DNA of 12,897 nucleotides from JANWHF01 sp036276235 (lineage in GTDB: Bacteria; Planctomycetota; Phycisphaerae; Tepidisphaerales; Tepidisphaeraceae), in contig DATBDZ010000476.1 in NCBI GenBank assembly GCA_036276235.1, positions 1 to 12,897 of the forward strand. Direction: 5' to 3'. The notes under the pieces were generated by a model. It saw only the letters and a program-made list of their open reading frames with translations. It was not told where the DNA came from and made no database searches. Positions 5,047 to 12,178 of the stretch are shown piece after piece (positions within the stretch are counted from its first letter, which is position 1; the number at the start of each line of letters is the position of its first letter). The position numbers were made by a program, and so were the translations under genes.

Positions 5047-6953
5047 CCCAGGAGCCGCGTCGAATTCTGATCATCGACGACAATGACTCCATCCACTCGG
5101 ACTTCAAGAAGACGTTGACGTCCGCCGAAGCGCCATCGACTGGCTTGGCGAATGCGAAGGCGGCGCTGTTCGGCAACTCCGCGCAAAGCACCGCCTCGCG
5201 GATGCCCAAGTTCGAGCTCGAGTCGGCGATGCAGGGTGAAGAGGGCCTGGCCAAATTGCAATCCGCATTGAAGGCTGGGAAACCGTTCTCCGTGGCGTTT
5301 GTTGACATGCGCATGCCGCCCGGTTGGGACGGCTTGCAGACCATCCAGCGCCTTTGGGAGGTTGATCCGAATGTGCAGGTCGTCATCTGCAGCGCTTACT
5401 CGGATCATTCCTGGGAAGAGATCTCACAGCGCCTTGGCCTGACCGACCAGTTGCTCATTCTCAGAAAGCCGTTTGATCCGCTGGAGGTCTCGCAGATTGC
5501 AACATCGCTCACCGAGAAGTGGGCGCTGAAGCGCAAAGCGCAACTAAAGATGCACGAGCTGGAGAGCATGGTCGAGGCGCGAACGACGGAACTGGCCTAT
5601 GCGGCTTTGCATGACAAGCTCACAGATCTGCCGAATCGCGCACTGCTTCGCGATCGCATCGAGCAGGCCATCAAGCGCCGCCAGAGAAATCCGGATTACC
5701 GCTTTGCGCTGCTGTTCCTCGATTTTGACCGATTCAAGCTGGTGAACGACAGCCTGGGTCATGAAGCCGGCGACCAGTTGCTTAAGCTGATCGCACAAAG
5801 GCTGAATCAGACGATGCGCGCGACGGATTCGATCTGCCGCAGCGAAGCCTCGACGGCGGCCCGGCTCGGGGGCGACGAGTTTGTCATTCTCGCCGAGGAC
5901 CTCAAGGACGTGAATGACGTGGGCGCGCTGGGCCAGCGGCTGCTGGAGATTCTCGCCAGGTCTTACGAGGTCCTCGGGCACGCGATTACCACGACCGCGA
6001 GCATCGGCATTACCACCAGCGCGCTGGATTACAAAAGCGCCGACGAGATGCTGCGCGACGCCGACACGGCGATGTATCACGCCAAATCCTCCGGCAAGGC
6101 GCGCTACGCGCTGTTTGACAGCGCGATGCATGAGAGGGTCGCTTCGCATCTGCAAATGGAAAACGATCTGCGGACGGCGCTCGAGCGCAATGAGCTGATT
6201 CTGCATTTTCAGCCGATCGTCTCACTCCGCGACGGAACGCTTGAAGGATTCGAAGCGCTGGTGCGCTGGAACCACCCGCGGCGCGGCCTGGTATCGCCGG
6301 CCGAGTTTATTCCCTGCTGCGAAGAGACAGGGTTGATCATCCCGATCGGGTATTGGGTTCTTGCCCAGGCATGCAGGCAGCTAAAGACCTGGCAAGCGGC
6401 GTCCGTCGTTGGGCCGCGGATCTCGATGAGCATCAATCTTTCGCCCAAGCAGCTTTGCGCCAGCGATCTTGTCGCGCGAATCAAACAGATATTCGCCGAA
6501 ACCGGCGTTGACGCCGGATGCATTATTCTCGAGATCACAGAGACTGCCATGATCCAAAGCACAGACATCGCAAAAACAACGCTGCAGCAGATCAAGGCGA
6601 TGGGCGTGCGGATTCATATGGATGATTTCGGGACCGGCTATTCATCGCTGAGCTGCCTTCATCAGTTCCCGCTGACGGGGCTCAAGATCGACAAGAGCTT
6701 CGTGCAAAGCCTGGGCGCTCGCGGAGATCATGCGGCGGTGATTTCCGCCATCGTCGGCCTGGCCCGCAATCTGGGGCTATCTCTGGTGGTCGAGGGAATC
6801 GAGACGGCTGGCCAGGCGCAAATGCTGCAGGCGATGGATTGCGATAAGGCGCAGGGATATTTCGTGAGCCGCCCAATGGATGCCGCGGCCGCGGAACGAT
6901 ACATCAAGCAGCAATTGCCGCTTCGTACCGGGCAGATTGCGCTGGCGTCGTAG
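5031..6953 (+). CDS. REC-GGDEF-EAL response regulator for cyclic-di-GMP
   Basis: The 640-residue product has three domains. The receiver (about 11-165) has the acidic pocket D16-D17, a long loop between helix 1 and strand 2 (about 30-65), likely phosphoacceptor D92 in VAFVDMRMPPGWDG, and K146 in LRKPFDP. A coiled-coil linker (about 166-190) joins it to a GGDEF domain (about 191-365) with LDFDRFKLVNDSLGHEAGD and an intact RLGGDEF at 278-284. The EAL domain (about 375-625) keeps the catalytic marks: EGFEALVRWNHP (405-416), SINLSP, ILEITET (498-504), MDDFGTGYSSLS (530-541), LKIDKSFV and VVEGIET (586-592). Both diguanylate cyclase and phosphodiesterase activities are therefore possible in the cytoplasm. 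RATD (263-266) looks like an inhibitory RxxD site, but extra residues (about 267-275) move it away from GGDEF, so feedback inhibition may be lost. It is the cognate output of the overlapping kinase gene. The final balance of synthesis and breakdown cannot be read from sequence. Confidence 0.96.
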   Translation: MQSAIAQEPRRILIIDDNDSIHSDFKKTLTSAEAPSTGLANAKAALFGNSAQSTASRMPKFELESAMQGEEGLAKLQSALKAGKPFSVAFVDMRMPPGWDGLQTIQRLWEVDPNVQVVICSAYSDHSWEEISQRLGLTDQLLILRKPFDPLEVSQIATSLTEKWALKRKAQLKMHELESMVEARTTELAYAALHDKLTDLPNRALLRDRIEQAIKRRQRNPDYRFALLFLDFDRFKLVNDSLGHEAGDQLLKLIAQRLNQTMRATDSICRSEASTAARLGGDEFVILAEDLKDVNDVGALGQRLLEILARSYEVLGHAITTTASIGITTSALDYKSADEMLRDADTAMYHAKSSGKARYALFDSAMHERVASHLQMENDLRTALERNELILHFQPIVSLRDGTLEGFEALVRWNHPRRGLVSPAEFIPCCEETGLIIPIGYWVLAQACRQLKTWQAASVVGPRISMSINLSPKQLCASDLVARIKQIFAETGVDAGCIILEITETAMIQSTDIAKTTLQQIKAMGVRIHMDDFGTGYSSLSCLHQFPLTGLKIDKSFVQSLGARGDHAAVISAIVGLARNLGLSLVVEGIETAGQAQMLQAMDCDKAQGYFVSRPMDAAAAERYIKQQLPLRTGQIALAS

Positions 6954-7044
6954 CTTTGGATTGGAACCCTGAGTTGTTCCGGCGACACGACGCCTTGAGC
7001 GATCTCATCGCGGTTATTGGGGTGAAATTAGTCGCAGCCTATTC

Positions 7045-7132
7045 GGGTGCCACAGGTCGGCGTACTCGCAGACCTGTGCCTCCTCGCCGGCCGAAAGACA
7101 CAGGTCTCGGAGTACCGCGACCTGTGGCACCC
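7045..7132. repeat. REP-like inverted pair, family 3, between convergent genes
   Basis: Two 34-nt arms (7045-7078 and 7099-7132) are inverted copies with differences only at a few central bases. Each arm is a hairpin of its own: outer stem CACAGGTC/GACCTGTG, one mismatch, then an inner 3-bp stem (GCG/CGC in the left arm, CGG/CCG in the right) and a 4-nt loop. GTGC precedes the outer stem rather than GTGG. The pair lies between the ends of two converging genes, so it may act as a bidirectional 3' end or roadblock, although no T-run is present. The rest of the gap, 6954-7179, shows nothing else. Confidence 0.85.
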
Positions 7133-7179
7133 GTCGGCGCTGGAATTCACCGAGACGATAGAAACTCTACCGACACGCG

Positions 7180-8610
7180 TCAGCAGAGCATCTTCCCGAC
7201 CACATTCCCTGAAACATCCGTCAGCCGAAAATCTCTTCCCTGGAATTTGTACGTCAGCTTTTTGTGATCGACGCCCAGCAGGTGGAGCATCGTCGCGTGA
7301 AGATCATGCACGGAGACGATATCTTCGACGGCGTTGTAGCCGAGGTCGTCGGTTGAGCCGATGGTTTGCCCGCCTTTGATTCCGCCGCCGCAGGCGAAGA
7401 TGCTGAAGCCTTTGATATGGTGATCGCGGCCATTGCCCTGGGCCATCGGGGTGCGGCCGAATTCGCCGCCCCAGATCACCAGCGTTTGATCGAGCATGCC
7501 GCGGCTCTTCAGGTCGTTGATCAGCGCGGCAGTCGGCTTGTCCACCTCTTCGGTTTTCAGCTTGATATCGTTTTTGAGATTGCCGTGATGATCCCAATCG
7601 CGGTGATAGAGTTGGATAAACCGCACGCCGCGCTCCGCGAGGCGACGGGCCATGATGCAGTTGGCGGCGAACGATCCATCCGCGCCCTTCGTGCCGTAGC
7701 TTTCCAGAATGCTCGTCGGCTCGCCCGAGAGATCCATCAATTCCGGCACGCTCGCTTGCATGGCAAACGCCATCTCATACTGGCTGATGCGCGTGGCGAT
7801 TTCCGGATCATCGACAATGTTGTTCTCCAGCGAATTCAGCTTGCGGACGGCATCGACCACATCGCGCTGCTTCGCGGCATCGACACCCGCCGGCCGGCCC
7901 AGATAGAGCACCGGATCACCCTGCCCGCGGAATTGCACGCCCTGGAAGCGGCTGGGCAAGAATCCGCTATGCCATTGCCGCGCGGAGATGGGTTGATTCT
8001 GCCCGCCGCGCCCCTGGCTGGTGAGGACGACGAAACCCGGAAGATTCTCGCTGTCGCTTCCCAGGCCATACGTCACCCACGATCCCATGCTCGGGCGGCC
8101 GGAGATCGTGGTGCCGGTGTTCATGAACGTGTGAGCCGGATCGTGGTTGATCGCCTCGGTCACCATCGAGCGGATGATGCAAATGTCATCCGCGATCGAC
8201 CCAATGCGCGGCAGCAACTCGCTGATCCGCTGATTCGATTGCCCGAAATTCTTAAACCCCCACTGTGGCCCAAAACATTTAAGCTGCTGCCCCTGCAACT
8301 GCGCGATCGGCTGACCCTTGGTAAAACTATCCGGCATCGGCTGCCCATGCATCTGGGCGAGCTTGGGCTTGTAATCAAACGTCTCCAGATGCGAAGGCCC
8401 GCCCGCCATCGTCAGCCAAATGATGCGCTTGGCTTTGGGTGCGAAATGAAGCGGATTAACGATGCCGCCATAATGCGGCGAAGTCGGCGCGCCACGCAGA
8501 AGCGAGGGATTGGCAAGGGACGCCAGCGCAACCGCACCGATCCCGCGGCCAATCTGGCCAAGAAACGTGCGACGTTGCTGGAGGCGGATGAAGTTGGTTG
8601 GAATACTCAT
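7180..8610 (-). CDS. DUF1501 family protein, Tat-exported
   Basis: The 476-residue product belongs to the DUF1501 family, common in planctomycetes and related to the alkaline phosphatase/sulfatase fold. The N-terminus has a twin-arginine signal, RRTFLG at 13-18 followed by a hydrophobic stretch to about 33, so folded export is expected. Family marks are WLTMAGGPSHLETFDYKP (65-82), HDPAH (156-160), YHRDWDHHG (335-343), WGGEFGRTP (380-388), GRDHH (394-398) and DLHATMLHLLGVDH (436-449). The clustered His/Asp/Glu residues suggest a metal centre, but no reaction is proven for the family. The length is usual. It lies downstream of the DUF1549/DUF1553 gene on the same strand, 205 nt away, as this pair typically does; the two are thought to work together in the cell envelope or periplasm, possibly on polysaccharide, which is inference. 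The ribosome binding site is weak. Confidence 0.93.
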   Translation of the reverse strand: MSIPTNFIRLQQRRTFLGQIGRGIGAVALASLANPSLLRGAPTSPHYGGIVNPLHFAPKAKRIIWLTMAGGPSHLETFDYKPKLAQMHGQPMPDSFTKGQPIAQLQGQQLKCFGPQWGFKNFGQSNQRISELLPRIGSIADDICIIRSMVTEAINHDPAHTFMNTGTTISGRPSMGSWVTYGLGSDSENLPGFVVLTSQGRGGQNQPISARQWHSGFLPSRFQGVQFRGQGDPVLYLGRPAGVDAAKQRDVVDAVRKLNSLENNIVDDPEIATRISQYEMAFAMQASVPELMDLSGEPTSILESYGTKGADGSFAANCIMARRLAERGVRFIQLYHRDWDHHGNLKNDIKLKTEEVDKPTAALINDLKSRGMLDQTLVIWGGEFGRTPMAQGNGRDHHIKGFSIFACGGGIKGGQTIGSTDDLGYNAVEDIVSVHDLHATMLHLLGVDHKKLTYKFQGRDFRLTDVSGNVVGKMLC

Positions 8611-8642
8611 GAATCACCAAAACAAAACGGATCGCGCCTTCT

Positions 8643-8670
8643 CCCTCTCCCCTGTACTCAGGGGAGAGGG
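8643..8670. repeat. Long-stem palindrome A, left copy
   Basis: CCCTCTCCCCTG and CAGGGGAGAGGG form a perfect 12-bp stem with a TACT loop. It is followed by a G-rich tail, TTGGGGTGAGGGG (8671-8683). The same stem returns inverted at 8773-8800. No GTAG or GTGG tag is attached, so this is a different class from the REP-like families. Similar CCCTCTCCCC...GGGGAGAGGG palindromes are, from memory, widespread in high-GC bacterial intergenic DNA. Confidence 0.85.
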
Positions 8671-8698
8671 TTGGGGTGAGGGGACGAACGCCTCGATC

Positions 8699-8758
8699 GT
8701 GGCACGGGCGTCTCGCCCGTGATCTTCGTCCGAATCACGGGCGGGACGCCCGTGCCAC
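8699..8758. repeat. REP-like inverted pair, family 4
   Basis: The left hairpin is GTGG (8699-8702), then CACGGGCG/CGCCCGTG with a TCT loop, ending at 8721. The right hairpin (8736-8754) has the same stem with a GGA loop and ends with CCAC (8755-8758), the complement of GTGG. The two stems are identical and only the loop differs. The tags face outward. The pair sits inside the flanking palindromes A, within the gap separating two minus-strand genes that are probably cotranscribed. Confidence 0.9.
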
Positions 8759-8772
8759 TTCCCCTCACACTG

Positions 8773-8800
8773 CCCTCTCCCCTGAGTACAGGGGAGAGGG
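8773..8800. repeat. Long-stem palindrome A, right copy
   Basis: This is the inverted partner of the palindrome at 8643-8670: the same 12-bp stem with an AGTA loop, which is the reverse complement of the left loop. The 28-nt cores are therefore exact inverted copies, while the C-rich flank at 8761-8772 matches the left tail only partly. It lies 15 nt downstream of the stop of the DUF1553 gene on the minus strand and could mark or protect that 3' end. Confidence 0.85.
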
Positions 8801-8815
8801 TTCTGAGCGCTGCTC

Positions 8816-11800
8816 CTACATCCTCGTAATCGTCTCATGCAAATTCAGGATCGTCCGCGCAACGCTCGTCCACGCGGCTAATTCGGCTACATCGATATCT
8901 TTTGAAACTGGAGCACCGCCCGTTGAGATCAGCTTCTTCGCCGAATCGACGTCCTGCCGATACTGCTCCAGATGTTTTTGGAAAAGATTGAGCAGCGTTG
9001 AAACCTCCTCATCGCGCGGCTTGCGGCTGAGCGCTGTTTCAAACGCATAATTCAGGCGATCCGCCGGGCTCGCGCCGCCTTCATGAATGATGCGTGCGGC
9101 GAAGACGCGGGCGGCTTCCACATAGCTTGGATCGTTCAGCAACACCAGCGCCTGTTGCGGGATATTGGAGCGGTTGCGTTCGCAGACGGCTTCCTCGCGA
9201 GATGGCGCATCAAAAGCGACGGCACTGGGATGCAGAAAACTCCGCTGCCACCAGGTGTAAAGTCCGCGGCGATATTCGTCGGGACCCTTGTCCGCCATAT
9301 ATTGCCGCGTGGGGAAATTGAGCTGATCCCAGTAGCCGGCGGGCTGGTAGGGCTTGGCGCTGGGGCCGCCGATGCGCATGTCTAGAAGACCGCTGATCGC
9401 CAGCGCATCATCGCGCACGAACTCGGCGTCGAGCCGGAAACGCGCCTGATGCGCCAGCAGGCGGTTATACGGATCCTTCTGTTGATCCAATTCACTGGGT
9501 TTGGAACTTTCGCGATACGTGTTGCTGGTCACCATCAGGCGGACCATGTGCTTCACGTCCCACTCGTGCGCACCGCTCGCGCCGACTGTCGGCTGCATGA
9601 ACTCGCACGCCATCCAATCCAGCAGTTCCGGATGCGTCGGCCATTCCCCCTGCGAGCCGACATCGTCGAGCACCTTTGAGAGACCCTGTCCGAAATAAAG
9701 CTTCCAAAGTCGATTGACTAAGACGCGCGCGGTGAGCGGATTGTCGGAGGAGACCAGCCAATGCGCCAGATCGAGCCGTGTGAGACGTTGGCCAGTTGGC
9801 GGCCCCGATCGCGCCGTTGCCGGTTTGGCACCGGCGAGGAACTGTGGAATCGCCGGCGACACTTCCGGCCCGCTGTCATCCATCCAATTGCCGCGATGCA
9901 GCAAGCGCACGATGCGCGGCTTGGCGCTTACCGACACCAGACACGTCGGAATCGTCTGAAGATATTGATCGCGCTGTTTCTGGGCCGTGGCGATTTCGTC
10001 GCGCATCGGCTTGGTGAGCGGGGAGATCGAGCGGAAGTAGGTACCCAGCGCGGTGTTTTGCTCCGGCGTGCGCTGATCGGAAGCGATCGCGAGAAGGCGC
10101 GAGATATTTTCAGGGGCTAGCCGATCGGCCGGGTCGCCATCAGAGGTTACCGAAAGTCGGAACTTTCCGATGTCATGGCGCGCGTTCCGCGAGCGGAATT
10201 GCAGCGTGAAAATTAGCACCGAGCCGCCGTCATTTTTGAACGGCTCATCGAGCTGAAAGATCGCGAAGTGCTTCTTGCCGACTTCAGGAAGGATAGCCCA
10301 GCCGCCGCCGAGTTTGGCGTCGATCGCGCTTTGGACCGGGAACGTCTCCTGCGAATGATCGGCACTCGCTTTCACCAATTTCAAGGGCGTCGGCTTTTGA
10401 TCGTCACTGACGAGCGCTACTTTGAAGGATGTGAGGACGAAATTTCCGTTCGGCGCCGTGCCGGGGCCTTTGGCGGGAAGCGAGGGATCATCGAGTGCTT
10501 CCAGGCGGAATCCGGTGATGCTCGCCAGGTCGGTATGCGCAATGACGGTGAAGTTTTCCTGAGCCGCGGGCTTGCCTTGGTCGCTGAGAATGCCATCCGC
10601 GTCACGGCGTAGTTTGGAATCGCCTTGCACGCGAGCGGAATCAGCGCTCACTACATGCCACTCGAGCGGCTTGGCGCTCTTCGATTCCCATTCGCTTTGC
10701 GCCGCGGCCAGCTCCGGCGTCGTTGCCTCCAGCTTTGACTTCGCCGCTGCCAGCGTATCGTCCAGCGTCTTGAGCTTGACGGCCTGCTCTTCATCGGGAA
10801 CCGGCATGCCCGGCTCGCGGCGGCCGACGCTGGCTTCCTGCACGTCGGCGAAGAATGCCGCCATGCTGTAGAAGTCGTTCATGCTGAACGGATCGAACTT
10901 GTGATCGTGGCACTGGCAGCAGCCCATCGTCGCCGCCATCCACGCGGTCGAAACGTTTCGAACGCGATCGGCGGCATACTTGGCCTCGTATTCCTTCGGC
11001 TGGGCGCCGCCTTCCTCGGTCGTCTGCAACAGCCGGTTGTAGGCGCTTGCGACTTTTTGCTCCTGGGTGCTGCCGGGAAGCAGATCGCCGGCAAGCTGCT
11101 CGATGGTGAACTGATCGAACGGCTTATTCTGATTGAAGCTGCGAATCACATAATCGCGATACGGGAACACATTGCGCGGATTGTCGCTGTGATATCCGAT
11201 CGAGTCGGCATAGCGCACGACATCGAGCCAATAGACCGCCATCCGCTCGCCGAAATGCGGATTATCGAGCAAGCGATCGACAAGGCGCTCGTAAGCGCCC
11301 GGTCGCTCATCATGAACAAAAGCTTCAACTTCAGAAGCCGGCGGGGGCAGGCCGACCAGATCAAAATAGAGCCGCCGAATCAGAGTCGCCCGATCGGCCG
11401 GCGCGGCCGGCGCAAGCCCGGCCTCTTTCATCCGGGCACTCGTGAACGCATCAATCGGATTTGCGGTCGCGATATCGACTGACGCCACCGGCGGCCGCGC
11501 CGGTTTGATATAAGCCCAATGTCCTTCCCACGAAGCGCCCTGTTCAATCCATTTTTTGATGACAGCGATTTCGCGCGAGGTGAGGCGCTTGTTGCTTTTT
11601 GGATCAGGCATCCGCTCATCCGGATCATCCGCCGTGATTCGGCGAAACAGTTCACTCTTCTCCGGATGCCCGGCAACGACGGTGAAATGTCCCTCGGTTT
11701 TCGCGAACAACCCATCGCGCGCGTCCAGGCGAAGATCCGCCTTGCGTTTGTTCTTGTCGGGCCCGTGGCAGAAGTAACAGTTGGCCGAAAGGATCGGGCG

Positions 11801-11914
11801 GACGTCGCGGTTGAAGTCGATTTGCGCGGGGATGGAGTCGTCGGCGCGCGCCAAGCGTAATGCGCCGCCGATGCACACGAGGAGCAGGGTGAAAGTAATC
11901 AATCGCAACGTCAT
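8816..11914 (-). CDS. PSCyt1-DUF1549-DUF1553 (planctomycete cytochrome c type) protein
   Basis: The 1032-residue product starts at ATG 11914, which gives a normal Sec signal peptide (about 1-24, ending LARADD). An upstream in-frame ATG (12079) is rejected because it reads through a repeat pair. PSCyt1 has DFNRDVRPILSANCYFCHGPD (33-53) with the heme-type C46-x-x-C49-H50. DUF1549 (about 152-360) includes LVGLPPP (186-192) and a second CxxCH, C332-C-Q-C335-H336, in CCQCHDHKFDPF. A coiled-coil-like stretch (about 374-412) and a probable beta-sandwich insertion (about 415-590, with GPGTAPNGNFVLTSF) follow. DUF1553 (about 710-975) has NRLWKLYFGQGL (734-745), SNTYRESSKPS and RNRSNIPQQALVLLNDP. It is expected outside the cytoplasm; electron transfer linked to breakdown of complex polymers has been proposed for such families. 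It is paired with the downstream DUF1501 gene. Domain calls are firm, function open. Confidence 0.94.
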   Translation of the reverse strand: MTLRLITFTLLLVCIGGALRLARADDSIPAQIDFNRDVRPILSANCYFCHGPDKNKRKADLRLDARDGLFAKTEGHFTVVAGHPEKSELFRRITADDPDERMPDPKSNKRLTSREIAVIKKWIEQGASWEGHWAYIKPARPPVASVDIATANPIDAFTSARMKEAGLAPAAPADRATLIRRLYFDLVGLPPPASEVEAFVHDERPGAYERLVDRLLDNPHFGERMAVYWLDVVRYADSIGYHSDNPRNVFPYRDYVIRSFNQNKPFDQFTIEQLAGDLLPGSTQEQKVASAYNRLLQTTEEGGAQPKEYEAKYAADRVRNVSTAWMAATMGCCQCHDHKFDPFSMNDFYSMAAFFADVQEASVGRREPGMPVPDEEQAVKLKTLDDTLAAAKSKLEATTPELAAAQSEWESKSAKPLEWHVVSADSARVQGDSKLRRDADGILSDQGKPAAQENFTVIAHTDLASITGFRLEALDDPSLPAKGPGTAPNGNFVLTSFKVALVSDDQKPTPLKLVKASADHSQETFPVQSAIDAKLGGGWAILPEVGKKHFAIFQLDEPFKNDGGSVLIFTLQFRSRNARHDIGKFRLSVTSDGDPADRLAPENISRLLAIASDQRTPEQNTALGTYFRSISPLTKPMRDEIATAQKQRDQYLQTIPTCLVSVSAKPRIVRLLHRGNWMDDSGPEVSPAIPQFLAGAKPATARSGPPTGQRLTRLDLAHWLVSSDNPLTARVLVNRLWKLYFGQGLSKVLDDVGSQGEWPTHPELLDWMACEFMQPTVGASGAHEWDVKHMVRLMVTSNTYRESSKPSELDQQKDPYNRLLAHQARFRLDAEFVRDDALAISGLLDMRIGGPSAKPYQPAGYWDQLNFPTRQYMADKGPDEYRRGLYTWWQRSFLHPSAVAFDAPSREEAVCERNRSNIPQQALVLLNDPSYVEAARVFAARIIHEGGASPADRLNYAFETALSRKPRDEEVSTLLNLFQKHLEQYRQDVDSAKKLISTGGAPVSKDIDVAELAAWTSVARTILNLHETITRM

Positions 11915-11971
11915 CAGAATTCCAGATCGCGGGTTTTGTAGGGTCCGCCTTGGACTTAGAGCAGTTTTCCC

Positions 11972-12079
11972 GTGGCACGGGTTTTCAACCCGTGCGTGCG
12001 ACGTAGGACTAACGGGAACGTTTGATACGATATCATTGCTCGTTCGATGCCGCATGCACGGGTTAAAAACCCGTGCCAC
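11972..12079. repeat. REP-like inverted pair, family 5
   Basis: The left arm (11972-12000) is GTGG, a CACGGGTT/AACCCGTG stem with a TTC loop, then CGTGCG. The right arm (12051-12079) is its inverse, with an AAA loop and terminal CCAC. Stems are identical; the arms differ in the loop and at one base of the inner tail (CGTGCG versus CATGCG). The 50-nt spacer has no symmetry I can see. The tags face outward. It lies between truB and the DUF1553 gene, both on the minus strand, so it may separate their transcripts. The remaining bases of this 264-nt gap must hold any promoter of the DUF1553 gene; no clear box pair was seen. Confidence 0.88.
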
Positions 12080-12178
12080 AGCGAAAGCTCATAACCTCCA
12101 AGGCCGACCCGACGAATTTCCACACGCAAACGCGGCCTTGTGAAATTACTTCCGAATTGAAGCGCCTGTTGCCATAAA

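Noticed and set aside
7045..7132. Intrinsic terminator between the converging genes
   Set aside because: The hairpins are strong, but no T-run follows the stem on either strand. A role in transcript ending is possible but not by the classical signal, so it is listed only as a repeat.
7366..8679. Plus-strand reading frame of 437 codons opposite the DUF1501 gene
   Set aside because: The minus strand carries a Tat signal and many DUF1501 motifs; the opposite frame has none and ends by reading into the palindrome at 8643.
10900..10925. Second heme site in the DUF1553 protein (CCQCH)
   Set aside because: The motif fits CxxCH, but it lies in DUF1549, where CxCHDHKFDPF is a general family mark. 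Heme attachment there cannot be asserted from sequence.
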